From Desulfosarcina alkanivorans (GTDB lineage: Bacteria; Desulfobacterota; Desulfobacteria; Desulfobacterales; Desulfosarcinaceae), in contig NZ_AP021874.1 in NCBI RefSeq assembly GCF_009688945.1, positions 5,952,001-6,016,000 on the forward strand: 64,000 nucleotides of DNA, in the 5' to 3' direction. The position numbers were made by a program, and so were the translations under genes. Below are positions 1-8,662 of the stretch, one piece after another. The notes under the pieces are model-generated. The model was not told where the DNA came from, did not search any database, and was given only the letters and a program-made list of their open reading frames with translations. The number at the start of each line of letters is the position of its first letter. The stretch's first letter is position 1.

Positions 1-470
1 GACAGGGGCTCGTCGAGCAGCACCAGGTCGCGCCCGAACATGAGGGTGCGGGCCAGGGCGCAGCGCTGGCGCATGCCGCCGGACACCATGGACGGCAGGT
101 GCGCTTCGAATCCGGCCAGTCCCAGCCGGTCGAACAGCCGCTGGACCCGTCCTCCGGAGCGGGCCACCGGATCCCCGGCGATGTCGGCCGGCAGCCGGGC
201 ATTGTCGGCCAGCCCCAGCCAGGGCAGCAGCAGGTCGGATTGCTGCATGTAAGCGGCCAGGCGGCTCAGGTCCGGCACCGCGGCACCACGCCAGCGGATA
301 CTGCCGGCATCCATGGGCAGCGCCCCCATCAGCAGGTCGAAGAAGGTGCTTTTGCCGCAGCCCGACGGTCCGATCATGACGGTAAATCCGTTTTCCGGGA
401 CGGTCAGATCGACGTCCGATACCACCGGGCTGCCGCTGAAATGCTTGGAAATGGCTTCGATGATCAACAC
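1..470 (-). CDS. ABC transporter ATP-binding protein (partial, 3' end outside window)
   Basis: The reverse strand reads as the N-terminal 156 residues of an ABC ATPase that energises an importer at the inner membrane. Walker A (GPSGCGKST) lies near residue 35, a Q-loop (MQQSDLLLPW) near 77, the signature VSGGMRQR near 132 and Walker B (DLVLLDEPL) at the window edge. The best start is GTG at 470 because the frame meets a stop two codons upstream. The protein resembles the NitT/TauT/ThiZ-type ATPases. A TPP riboswitch sits directly upstream on the same strand, so the transporter is probably for thiamine or a thiamine precursor such as HMP; the substrate is inferred only from that context. The permease and binding-protein genes would lie beyond position 1. 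Confidence 0.85.
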   Translation of the reverse strand, partial: MLIIEAISKHFSGSPVVSDVDLTVPENGFTVMIGPSGCGKSTFFDLLMGALPMDAGSIRWRGAAVPDLSRLAAYMQQSDLLLPWLGLADNARLPADIAGDPVARSGGRVQRLFDRLGLAGFEAHLPSMVSGGMRQRCALARTLMFGRDLVLLDEPL

Positions 471-534
471 GCGTCACCCACCGGACAGGGCAATTACGGG
501 GACGGCTGGGAGGGGAATCGTTTCGTTCAGTGGC

Positions 535-617
535 TTCCCTACGCCGGCATGACCCGAATCAGGTTATAGGGGTCGAGGCTTCCAGCCTCCTCTCAGCCGA
601 TCGGTATCGACTCCCCC
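535..617 (-). promoter_or_regulatory. TPP riboswitch (THI element)
   Basis: Read on the reverse strand the segment contains the hallmark blocks CTGAGAGG, GACCCCTATAACCTGAT and TCATGCCGGCGTAGGGAA in the order and spacing of a thiamine-pyrophosphate riboswitch. It ends about 65 nt before the GTG of the ABC ATPase gene, so it should repress that transporter when TPP is plentiful. There is no clear run of U after the aptamer, so control may be at translation. Confidence 0.95.
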
Positions 618-910
618 AGCAAAGAGGCCTTATCCCTTAGCATCGCTTGCGGTGGGTGTCAAACGAACCCTTGACGGTTTCCGGCCGCCCTGCGGCACCG
701 GGGTGCGAGACGGTTGAAGCGACATGGCCATTGACATGCGAAGGCCTTCTTGGCATAACGCCCGGCGTGAAAAATGCGGCCCTGACCTCATACCGGCCCG
801 TTTCCCGGCATGTTGCCGGCCTGCGGGAAATTCAATTCCCGGCGGCAGGCACCGGTCGCGTCCGGGGCTGCCCGGTTTATCGATAACCATCAGAGAGGAA
901 CGCGTGTCAG

Positions 911-2278
911 ATGGAAACCCTTCAGAAAAAATATGGCTTCTGGACCGCAACCGCCATGGTTGTGGGCATCGTAATCGGCTCCGGCGTGTTTTTCAAAGCC
1001 GACGACGTCCTGGCAGCCTCCGGCGGAAGCCTGCCCACCGCGTTGCTCGCATGGCTCATCGGAGGTGCGATCATGGTGGTCACGGCCTTTGTGTTTGCCC
1101 AGATCGCCGTGCGCATCGAAAAAGTCAACGGGGTCGTGGACTATTTTGAATCGGCATACGGGGAAAAGGCGGGGTATCTGGTGGCCTGGTTCATGACGAT
1201 GGTCTATTATCCGACCCTGGTCTCCGTACTGGCCTGGGTGTCGGCCAATTACACGATCGGGCTGCTGGGCATGGAGCGGGGTGTCTGGCTGCTGGCCGCG
1301 ATTTACCTGGCGATCTTTTTTCTGCTGAACGGCCTGTCCCCCGTGCTCGCCGGCAAATGGCAGGTTTCGGCAACCCTCATCAAATTGATCCCGCTGGCCC
1401 TGGTTGCCGTGGTCGGGACGGCAGGCGGGCTGGTCAGCGGTCAGACCCTGGACAGTTTCGCCAACAGCGCCCATACCGTGGCCGGCGGCGGGCTGGCGGT
1501 CGCCACGCTGGCCACCGCCTTTGCCTATGAAGGCTGGATCATCGCCACCGCCATCAATGCAGAACTCAGGGATGCCCGGCGAACCCTGCCCCGGGCGCTG
1601 GTGGTCGGCACGGTCGCCGTCGCCGTCATCTACATGCTCTATTACCTGGGGATTTCCGGGGTGTTGTCCAATGCACAGGTCCTTGACGCCGGAGACGATG
1701 CGCCGGTCCGGGTGATGTCCATCATTTTCGGGCGGCTGGGCGGTACACTGCTGACCGTGTTCGTGATCATCTCCTGCCTGGGAACCCTCAACGGCCTCAT
1801 CATGGGATGTGCCCGTGGCATGTTTTCCATTGCGTCACGGGGCTCAGGGCCCAGGCCGGAAATCTTCAAGGCGGTCAACCCGAAAACCAATGCCACCGTC
1901 AATTCCGCGATTCTGGGGTTTTGCCTGTCCGCTTTGTGGATGATTGTCTGGTACGGCAATTTTCAGGGATGGTGGGGCAAATTCATGGATATTTCCGAGT
2001 TGCCCATTGCGTTTTTGTACGTCATCTATGTCGCCCTGTACGTCTGGGTGATGAAGGAATATCGCGACCTCGGACCACTGTCCCGCTTTCTGGCGCCATT
2101 GTCTGCCGGGGCCGGGTCCGTCTACATCATCTGGGGCGCCGTCCAGAAAGACATGTTCATCCATTTCCTTGTTCTGACAGCGGTGATCATGCTGTCCGGC
2201 CTGCCGTTCATGCCCCGCCGGCAAAGATCCCGCCGCTGCCGACAGGACCCGGGGCACCCGCACATACGGCGCGCCTAG
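911..2278 (+). CDS. APC-family amino acid permease
   Basis: A 455-residue polytopic inner-membrane protein with about twelve hydrophobic segments. The N-terminus has the APC hallmark GIVIGSGVFFKADDVL (first half-broken helix, substrate backbone contacts), followed by a conserved FAYEGWIIATAINAELRDARRTLPRAL stretch typical of SteT/LAT-like amino acid exchangers and antiporters. It probably exchanges or imports amino acids; the substrate cannot be read from the sequence. The basic, Pro/Arg-rich last 25 residues are unusual and may be a read-on tail. It is followed by about 630 bp without a gene and does not look co-transcribed with the ATPase operon. Confidence 0.85.
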   Translation: METLQKKYGFWTATAMVVGIVIGSGVFFKADDVLAASGGSLPTALLAWLIGGAIMVVTAFVFAQIAVRIEKVNGVVDYFESAYGEKAGYLVAWFMTMVYYPTLVSVLAWVSANYTIGLLGMERGVWLLAAIYLAIFFLLNGLSPVLAGKWQVSATLIKLIPLALVAVVGTAGGLVSGQTLDSFANSAHTVAGGGLAVATLATAFAYEGWIIATAINAELRDARRTLPRALVVGTVAVAVIYMLYYLGISGVLSNAQVLDAGDDAPVRVMSIIFGRLGGTLLTVFVIISCLGTLNGLIMGCARGMFSIASRGSGPRPEIFKAVNPKTNATVNSAILGFCLSALWMIVWYGNFQGWWGKFMDISELPIAFLYVIYVALYVWVMKEYRDLGPLSRFLAPLSAGAGSVYIIWGAVQKDMFIHFLVLTAVIMLSGLPFMPRRQRSRRCRQDPGHPHIRRA

Positions 2279-2906
2279 CGGCACCGGGGGACGAAGCGGA
2301 ACGGATATCTGCTCCGGTCTTGCGTCGCGCCCCGGTCACTTAAAAATCCTGCAATTGACAGTTCACACGCAACCCGTTCACGAAGCACGCCCGGGCTCAC
2401 TTTCTTCTCCCGTTTGAGGCATGCGGCGGTCCGAACGATAATGTCATGAAGCCTGTCTGCACCTGAATCCCGACGTCTCCGCGGGGCCGTTCAAGGGCTC
2501 CGTCGGATCCGCTCACCGGTTCACCCTTTCGGGAGCCGATGGGCACTGCATCGCCCCGGTTGCCAGAGGCCCGCCGTGGAAAACGACGGCGCCGCCCTTG
2601 CCGCCGGGATTTGTCCGCCGGTTTGCACGAATATCTTTACACCCTGTAAAAAAAACGGAACCGTGGCGGACTGTCCCCATTGCCGGCTCTCCTTCGGTAT
2701 CCGTAATTGATTAAAAGCACTTGGAATTTTGTCTGGTTGGCGCCTGACTGCATGGTACGGGAATTGCTCTTCCCTTTGTTGCCCATCAGCGATTTCAGGC
2801 GTTTGGCCGGGCCTGATGTCCGGGGCCGCCGTGACGGGGGTCACACGTCTTCCGTGACGGCCGCTGAGGAAAACCATCTCCTGAGAAGAAAGGGCCGGGC
2901 GGATCG
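2279..2906. other. Intergenic region upstream of the N-ATPase operon
   Basis: No convincing coding frame is seen. The A-rich run near 2647-2656 follows a CACCCTGTAA box. The promoter of the atp operon should lie here but I cannot place it. Confidence 0.5.
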
Positions 2907-4331
2907 ATGTCCCATCAGACAGACGCCAATCAGGTACCCGAAAACACCCGGCGGCAGGATCGGTCCCGCCAGGGGCGCGTGGTGTCGGTTCGGGGCAGTG
3001 TGGTCGATGCCCGGTTCGGCGGTCGCCCGCCTCTTTTGTACAGCGTGCTCAAGGCCGGTGAAAACGGGCGCACGGTCGTTGAAGTCATCACCCACCTGGA
3101 TGATCGCACCGTCCGCGGGATTGCCCTGACATCCACCCAGGGCCTGGCGCAGGGCTCGGTGATCGTCGATACGGGGCATCCGCTGCGGGTTCCCGTGGGA
3201 AAACGACTGATGGGGCGGGTGTTCAATGTGTTCGGCGAGACCATCGACCGGGGCGATGCGGTCACAGGCGGCGGGTGGCGCTCCATCCACCAGGCGCCGG
3301 TGCCGCTGAACCAGCGGGCCACCACCTCGGACGTCTATTTGACCGGAATCAAGTCCATCGATGTCCTTGCCCCCATCGAAAGGGGCGGGAAAGCCGGCCT
3401 GTTCGGCGGTGCCGGCGTGGGAAAAACGGTGCTGATCATGGAGATGATTCACAACATCGTCGGCCGCCATCAGGGGGTCAGCCTGTTTTGCGGCATCGGC
3501 GAACGCTGCCGCGAGGGGGAGGACCTGTACCGGGAGATGAAAACGGCCGGCGTCCTGGATAGCACGGTGATGGTGTTCGGGCAGATGAACGAACCGCCGG
3601 GGGCCCGCTTCCGGGTAGGGCATGCGGCCCTCACCATGGCGGAATACTTCCGGGATGACGCCCGGCAGGACGTGCTGCTGCTGATCGACAATATCTTCCG
3701 TTTCATCCAGGCCGGCATGGAGGTCTCCGGGCTCATGGGCCAGCTGCCGTCGCGCCTGGGGTACCAGCCGACCCTGGGCACCGAACTGGCGGAACTGGAA
3801 GAGCGGATCTGCAACACCGCCACCGGGGCCATTACCTCCGTCCAGGCCGTCTATGTGCCCGCGGACGATTTTACCGATCCGGCCGCCGTCCATACCTTCG
3901 GCCACCTTTCCGCCTCCATTGTGCTTTCCCGCAAAAAGGCCAGCGAGGGGTTGTATCCGGCCATCGATCCCCTGGCGTCCGGTTCGAATATGCTGGTGCC
4001 CCACATCGTGGGGGAGCGACATTACCGCATTGCCCGGGAGGTCCGGAAGACGCTGGCCGGCTATGAAGAACTCAAAGACATCATCGCCATGCTGGGCATG
4101 GAGGAGCTGTCCCGGGAAGACCGCCGCATCGTCTATCGCGCCCGGCGCCTGGATCGGTTCCTGAGCCAGCCCTTCTTCGTGACCGAACAGTTCACCGGCC
4201 ACGACGGGAAAATCGTCGACCTGGCCGATTCCCTGGACGGTTGCGAACGGATCCTGAACGATGAGTTCTCCGATCTGCCCGAGCGGGCGCTTTATATGAT
4301 CGGGGCCATCGACGAGGCCGGAACCCGATGA
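2907..4331 (+). CDS. atpD: N-ATPase beta subunit
   Basis: Catalytic beta subunit of an F-type (N-ATPase) rotary enzyme, 474 residues. It has the beta-barrel N-terminus, Walker A GGAGVGKTV near residue 167, a GERCREGEDLY block, the DVLLLIDNIFRF Walker B and a SGLMGQLPSRLGYQPTL stretch. It is first in the operon, which is the hallmark N-ATPase order (beta first), unlike the standard atpBEFHAGDC operon. The stop overlaps the next start as ATGA. Expected on the cytoplasmic F1 head where it binds and hydrolyses or makes ATP. Confidence 0.97.
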   Translation: MSHQTDANQVPENTRRQDRSRQGRVVSVRGSVVDARFGGRPPLLYSVLKAGENGRTVVEVITHLDDRTVRGIALTSTQGLAQGSVIVDTGHPLRVPVGKRLMGRVFNVFGETIDRGDAVTGGGWRSIHQAPVPLNQRATTSDVYLTGIKSIDVLAPIERGGKAGLFGGAGVGKTVLIMEMIHNIVGRHQGVSLFCGIGERCREGEDLYREMKTAGVLDSTVMVFGQMNEPPGARFRVGHAALTMAEYFRDDARQDVLLLIDNIFRFIQAGMEVSGLMGQLPSRLGYQPTLGTELAELEERICNTATGAITSVQAVYVPADDFTDPAAVHTFGHLSASIVLSRKKASEGLYPAIDPLASGSNMLVPHIVGERHYRIAREVRKTLAGYEELKDIIAMLGMEELSREDRRIVYRARRLDRFLSQPFFVTEQFTGHDGKIVDLADSLDGCERILNDEFSDLPERALYMIGAIDEAGTR

Positions 4332-4717
4332 AGCTCATGATCCTGCTGCCCGGTGAGGTGTTCATGGAAGCGGAGGTGGCCAAGGTGATCGCCGAAGCCC
4401 GCAACGGATCGTTCTGCCTGCTTCCCCGGCATGTCGATTTCGTCTCCGCGCTGGTTCCCGGGCTTTTCTCTTTTGAAACCGCCGAGGGCCGGGACGTGTT
4501 TCTGGCCATCGACGAAGGGATCCTGGTCAAATGCGGCCCCGATGTGTTTGTCTCCACGCGACACGCCGTGCGCGGCCCCGACCTCGGCGGGTTGAAGGAG
4601 ACCGTGGTGGCGCAGTTCAAGGCGATCGACGGCCGGGAAAAAAAGGCCCGGGTCGCCATGGCAAGGATCGAGGCCGGTTTTGTCCGGCGGTTTCTCGAAC
4701 TGAAAGACAGGGGCTGA
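4328..4717 (+). CDS. atpC: N-ATPase epsilon subunit
   Basis: A 129-residue epsilon subunit: N-terminal beta-sandwich (MKLMILLPGEVFMEAEVAKVIAEA) with the usual LLPRHVDFVSALVPG block, then a short helical C-terminus. It overlaps the beta-subunit stop by four bases, indicating translational coupling. Epsilon links the gamma stalk to the c ring and moderates ATP hydrolysis. Confidence 0.9.
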   Translation: MKLMILLPGEVFMEAEVAKVIAEARNGSFCLLPRHVDFVSALVPGLFSFETAEGRDVFLAIDEGILVKCGPDVFVSTRHAVRGPDLGGLKETVVAQFKAIDGREKKARVAMARIEAGFVRRFLELKDRG

Positions 4718-4729
4718 CCGGCCGACCCC

Positions 4730-5053
4730 ATGAAGACGGGTGAAAAGATGCCCAGAAGACCCCCCCGGACGCATCAGGCGGAGGCGTTGATCCGCAAGGT
4801 GGCCCGGAAAGAATCCCGCAAGCTGAAGGCACGCCGGGAAAAAAGGCGCAGCCTCTGGTTCGGCATGGGGATGTTCGGGGTGGTCGGCTGGTCCGTCGCC
4901 ATCCCCACGCTGGCAGGCATCGCCTTGGGGGTGTGGGTGGATACCCGGTGGCCCGGTCCCTGTTCCTGGACGCTGATGCTGCTGGTCGTCGGCGTGGGGC
5001 TGGGTTGCCTGAATGCCTGGTACTGGATAAAACGGGAGAGCCGACATGATTAA
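4730..5053 (+). CDS. atpQ: N-ATPase AtpQ (AtpI/AtpZ-like) subunit
   Basis: A 107-residue protein with a strongly basic N-terminal half (many K/R to residue 42) and two predicted membrane segments (about residues 46-68 and 78-98). The position, between epsilon and AtpR, is that of the N-ATPase-specific AtpQ, an AtpI/AtpZ relative probably involved in assembly or in the membrane sector. An alternative start is the ATG at 4748, which has a better GGTGAAAAG spacing. The reading overlaps atpR by eight bases. Confidence 0.8.
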   Translation: MKTGEKMPRRPPRTHQAEALIRKVARKESRKLKARREKRRSLWFGMGMFGVVGWSVAIPTLAGIALGVWVDTRWPGPCSWTLMLLVVGVGLGCLNAWYWIKRESRHD

Positions 5054-5345
5054 AGAACTGCTGCTGGCCGTATCGTGCGGCGTTGCCATCGGCGCCGGCT
5101 ACTTTGCCGGTCTCTGGTGGACCGTCCGTCGGGTTGGGACATCGCGCCGGCCGGGCCTGCTGGTGTTTTCGAGTTTTCTGGTGCGGGCGGGATTGACCGT
5201 GGGCGCCCTTTACCTTATTCTGGGAGCATGCTGGGAGCGTCTGCTGCTCAGTCTGCTCGGTTTCCTGCTGGTGCGTAGCCTCTGCGTGCGTCGATGGTGT
5301 CCTGCTTCCCCGGTTTTTCCCATCAAAAAAAAGGTGCCGATGTGA
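5046..5345 (+). CDS. atpR: N-ATPase AtpR subunit
   Basis: A 99-residue hydrophobic protein with three membrane segments; the middle one contains a conserved-type Arg (SSFLVRAGLT). AtpR is found only in N-type ATPases, and its presence between AtpQ and the a subunit confirms the operon type. The exact role is not settled; it has been proposed to interact with the c ring during assembly. The last codons overlap the a-subunit start. Confidence 0.82.
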   Translation: MIKELLLAVSCGVAIGAGYFAGLWWTVRRVGTSRRPGLLVFSSFLVRAGLTVGALYLILGACWERLLLSLLGFLLVRSLCVRRWCPASPVFPIKKKVPM

Positions 5346-6070
5346 CCATCAACGATATCAGTCCCGATCAGGTGGTGCTCTGGCAGTGGGGGGGGGTATC
5401 TCTCAACGCCACGCTGTTGTTCACCTGGGGCATCATGCTTCTCCTGGTGGCGGGATCCTTTCTGGTCACCCGGCATCTCTCGTCGGGGGCGGGAATCCCC
5501 CGATGGCAGAACCTCCTCGAAATCGTGGTGGCGGGGATCCGGGATCAGATCCGTGACATCAGCCACCAGGACCCGGTGCGCTATGTTCCCCTGGTGGGCA
5601 CCCTGTTCCTGTTTATCGGGCTGTCCAATCTGCTGGCCATCGTCCCCGGCTATGTCCCGCCCACGGCCTCCCTCTCCACGACAGCCGCGCTGGCCTTCTG
5701 CGTGTTCGTCGCCGTTCCCCTGTACGGCATCCTGGCCACCGGGCCGATGGATTACCTGAGGCAATATGCCCGGCCGACGATATTCATGCTGCCATTCAAC
5801 GTGATGGGAGAACTCTCCCGGACCCTGGCGCTGGCCGTGCGGCTTTTCGGGAACATGATGAGCGGAACCAAGATCGCCGCCATCTTCCTGGCCCTGGCCC
5901 CGCTATTTTTTCCCATCGTCATGCAGGCCTTGGGACTGCTGACCGGACTGATCCAGGCCTATATCTTTGCCGTGCTCGCCATGGTGTACATTGCTTCGGC
6001 CACACAGGCCCGCCAGGAAAACCGCTTCGGAAAAGAGGCGTTGGAGAAAGGAGAAAAAACCAATGGATAA
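5342..6070 (+). CDS. atpB: N-ATPase subunit a
   Basis: Membrane stator subunit a, 242 residues from a GTG start at 5342 that overlaps the atpR stop (ATGTGA). This start gives the family-typical N-terminus (VTINDISPDQVVLWQW); a longer frame upstream exists but runs inside atpR. The essential ion-path arginine is visible in ALAVRLFGNMMSG and the TM segments are in the expected order. Together with the c ring it forms the ion channel. Confidence 0.92.
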   Translation: MTINDISPDQVVLWQWGGVSLNATLLFTWGIMLLLVAGSFLVTRHLSSGAGIPRWQNLLEIVVAGIRDQIRDISHQDPVRYVPLVGTLFLFIGLSNLLAIVPGYVPPTASLSTTAALAFCVFVAVPLYGILATGPMDYLRQYARPTIFMLPFNVMGELSRTLALAVRLFGNMMSGTKIAAIFLALAPLFFPIVMQALGLLTGLIQAYIFAVLAMVYIASATQARQENRFGKEALEKGEKTNG

Positions 6071-6341
6071 CACGAGCCTTATCGCTATGGCCTCCATCAT
6101 TTCCGCCGGTCTGTGCATCGGGCTGGGGGCCATCGGGCCGGCCCTGGGGGAGGGGCGGGCCGTTGCCCAGGCACTGAGTTCCATCGCCCAGCAGCCGGAT
6201 GAAACCAATACCATCACACGAACCCTGTTCGTCGGGCTGGCCATGATCGAATCCACGGCGATATACTGCTTTGTGGTGACCATGATCCTGCTTTTCGCCA
6301 ACCCGTTCTGGAATTATGTCATCTCAAAAGCGGGGGGATAA
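6063..6341 (+). CDS. atpE: N-ATPase c subunit, sodium-type signature
   Basis: A 92-residue hairpin proteolipid with two transmembrane helices. Helix 1 has G-rich packing and Glu30 in PALGEG; helix 2 has Glu63-Ser64-Thr65 and Tyr68 (AMIESTAIYCF). The EST..Y set matches the Na+ ligands known from the Ilyobacter tartaricus c ring, and an acidic residue at the Gln32-equivalent position is typical of N-ATPases. This predicts Na+ rather than H+ coupling. The start overlaps atpB by eight bases. Confidence 0.94.
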   Translation: MDNTSLIAMASIISAGLCIGLGAIGPALGEGRAVAQALSSIAQQPDETNTITRTLFVGLAMIESTAIYCFVVTMILLFANPFWNYVISKAGG

Positions 6342-6344
6342 TCC

Positions 6345-7121
6345 GTGCTGATCGACTGGTTTACCGTATGCGCCCAGATCGTCAATTTCCTGGTTCTCGT
6401 GGCGCTGCTCAAGCATTTTCTTTACGCCCCGATCCTCCGGGCCATGGATGCCCGTGAGCAAACCATCGCCGGCCGCCTGGCGGAAGCCCGGCAAAAGGCA
6501 GCGGCGGCCCGGGCGGCCGAGCAGTCGTTCCTGGAGAAAAACCGGGAGATCGCCGACCAGACCGCCGGCATGCTCGCCATGGCCAAGCAGGACGCGGACG
6601 CCCGGCGGGCCGAACTGATCGACCAGGCCCGGCAGGAGGTCGTCACCCTCAAGACCGGGTGGCAGGCCGCCGTGGTACGGGAGCAGGAGGCATTCGTGCG
6701 CCATCTGCGCCAGATGGCCGGCCGGCAGGTCTATGCCGTATCGCGCCGCGTCCTTGCAGACCTTTGCAACGCCAGCCTGGAGGCCCGCACCGTCGACGTG
6801 TTTCTCTCCCGGCTCCGCGGCCTGGCCCCGGCGGACCGGCAGAAATTTGCCGAAGCGGTTCAGGCCACGGACGCGGCGTTGACTGTCCGCAGCGCGTTCC
6901 CCCTTTCCCGAGGGCTTCAGGACACGCTGACGGCAGCCGTGCACGACATGATCGCCCCCGGCGTGGCGGTCGGCTTTGAGACCGTTCCGGACCTGATCAT
7001 GGGGATCGAACTGAAGACCCGGGGGCGGAAGATCTCCTGGAACCTGGAAGACTACCTGGCAATCCTCGAAACACGGGCAAGGGCGGCCCTGGCTCAACCG
7101 GTTCAGCCCATGGGGGGGTAG
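6345..7121 (+). CDS. atpF: N-ATPase b subunit with delta-like C-terminus
   Basis: A 258-residue peripheral-stalk protein starting at GTG, three bases after atpE. One N-terminal membrane helix (residues 1-27) is followed by a long Ala/Arg/Glu-rich coiled coil to about 120. This is much longer than a standard b subunit (about 156 residues). The last 100 residues (LSRGLQDTLTAAVHDMIAP, then VPDLIMGIELKTRGRKI) resemble the C-terminal domain of the delta subunit. The operon has no separate atpH, so this protein probably does both jobs. Confidence 0.88.
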   Translation: MLIDWFTVCAQIVNFLVLVALLKHFLYAPILRAMDAREQTIAGRLAEARQKAAAARAAEQSFLEKNREIADQTAGMLAMAKQDADARRAELIDQARQEVVTLKTGWQAAVVREQEAFVRHLRQMAGRQVYAVSRRVLADLCNASLEARTVDVFLSRLRGLAPADRQKFAEAVQATDAALTVRSAFPLSRGLQDTLTAAVHDMIAPGVAVGFETVPDLIMGIELKTRGRKISWNLEDYLAILETRARAALAQPVQPMGG

Positions 7122-7128
7122 GCAGACA

Positions 7129-8646
7129 ATGGATGCGCCGGATCTGGAAACATCGCTGGACGATACCGCTGGGGTGCTGGACGGGATCCTGCAGTCCCAC
7201 CGGCCCGAAATCCGGGTGGACGACGTGGGCACGGTGAGCTTCGTGGGGCAGGGCATCGTCCGGGTGACCGGCCTGAGGGGAGTCAAGTCGGAAGAACTCA
7301 TCGCCTTTGCGGACGATCGTCTCGGAATGGCCTTCAACCTGGACGACAAGGAAACCGGGGTCATCCTGCTGGACGAAAGCACGGCGCTTTTCGCGGGGAG
7401 CGAAGCCCGGCGGACGGGCCGGGTGATGGACGTCCCGGTGGGAGAGGCGCTCCTCGGGCGGGTCCTGGACGCAAAGGGCCGCCCGCTGGATGGCGGGGAG
7501 GCGATCCGTACGGACCGGCGGCGCCCGGTGGAGCAGCCGGCACCGTCCATCATGGACCGGGCGCCGGTCACCGTGCCCCTGCAGACCGGTATCAAGGTGG
7601 TGGATGCGCTGATCCCCATCGGGCGGGGCCAGCGGGAGCTGATCCTGGGAGACCGTCAGACCGGGAAGACCGCCATCGCCCTGGACACCGTGATCAACCA
7701 GAAGGATAAAAACGTCATCTGCATCTACTGCGCCGTCGGAAAACGCGGATCGTCGGTCGCCAAGGTGATCGCCGACCTGCGGGCCCACCGGGCCATGGCC
7801 TATTCCACCGTGGTGGTGGCCACGGAGGAAAATCCGCCCGGGCTGCAGTTCATCGCCCCCTATGCGGCAACGACCATCGGCGAGTATTTCATGCAGCAGG
7901 GCAACGATGTGCTCGTGGTTTTCGATGACCTGACGCGCCATGCCCGGGCCTACCGGGAACTGTCTCTCCTGCTGCGGCGGCCGCCCGGCCGGGAAGCATT
8001 TCCCGGAGACATCTTCTACCTGCACTCACGGCTGCTGGAACGGTCCACCCACCTGCGGGAAGAGATGGGCGGCGGCTCGCTGACCGCCCTGCCGATCGTC
8101 GAAACCGAAGCCCAGAACATGTCCGCTTACATCCCCACCAACCTGATATCCATTACCGACGGCCAGATCTACCTTTCTCCGGACCTGTTTCAGAAAGGCA
8201 ACCTGCCGGCCGTGGACGTGGGCAGATCGGTCTCCCGGGTCGGCGGAAAGACCCAGCTGGCGGCCTATCGGTGGGTCGCCGGCGATCTTCGCCTCTCCTA
8301 CGCCCAGTTCGAAGAGCTGGAAGCCTTTTCGCGGTTCGGCACCCGCCTGGACGAACAGACGCGCAACACGCTGGAGCGGGGGCGGCGGGTGCGCCAGATT
8401 CTCAGGCAGCCCCAGTATGATCCCCTCCCGGTGGCCCGGCAAATCGCCGCCCTGGTGGCCGTCAACGCGGGCCTGTTCGACCCGATCGACCCGGATCTCG
8501 TGACCCGGGCGGAGAAAACCATTCAGCGTGCGGTTATCGGGCAGTTGCCCGAGCTGTGCGAGCGCATTGAACACAATGCGCGCCTGACCGCCGCGGATTC
8601 GGAAGCCATTGCAGAGGTCGCCCGCAAGGCCCTGGCCGAGCGGTGA
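7129..8646 (+). CDS. atpA: N-ATPase alpha subunit
   Basis: A 505-residue alpha subunit of the F1 head. Walker A is GDRQTGKTA near residue 174, followed by CIYCAVGKRGSSVAKV, and VVFDDLTRHARAYRELSLLLRRPPGREAFPGD, the classical alpha-subunit block. The C-terminal helical domain is complete. Alpha binds a non-catalytic nucleotide and alternates with beta. Confidence 0.96.
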   Translation: MDAPDLETSLDDTAGVLDGILQSHRPEIRVDDVGTVSFVGQGIVRVTGLRGVKSEELIAFADDRLGMAFNLDDKETGVILLDESTALFAGSEARRTGRVMDVPVGEALLGRVLDAKGRPLDGGEAIRTDRRRPVEQPAPSIMDRAPVTVPLQTGIKVVDALIPIGRGQRELILGDRQTGKTAIALDTVINQKDKNVICIYCAVGKRGSSVAKVIADLRAHRAMAYSTVVVATEENPPGLQFIAPYAATTIGEYFMQQGNDVLVVFDDLTRHARAYRELSLLLRRPPGREAFPGDIFYLHSRLLERSTHLREEMGGGSLTALPIVETEAQNMSAYIPTNLISITDGQIYLSPDLFQKGNLPAVDVGRSVSRVGGKTQLAAYRWVAGDLRLSYAQFEELEAFSRFGTRLDEQTRNTLERGRRVRQILRQPQYDPLPVARQIAALVAVNAGLFDPIDPDLVTRAEKTIQRAVIGQLPELCERIEHNARLTAADSEAIAEVARKALAER

Positions 8647-8662
8647 GGAGACAGAGGCCAAG

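Noticed and set aside
2737..2755. A sigma54-like promoter (TTGGCGCCTGACTGCATGG) upstream of the atp operon
   Set aside because: The spacing between the GG and GC elements is one base too short and the -12 element is poor.
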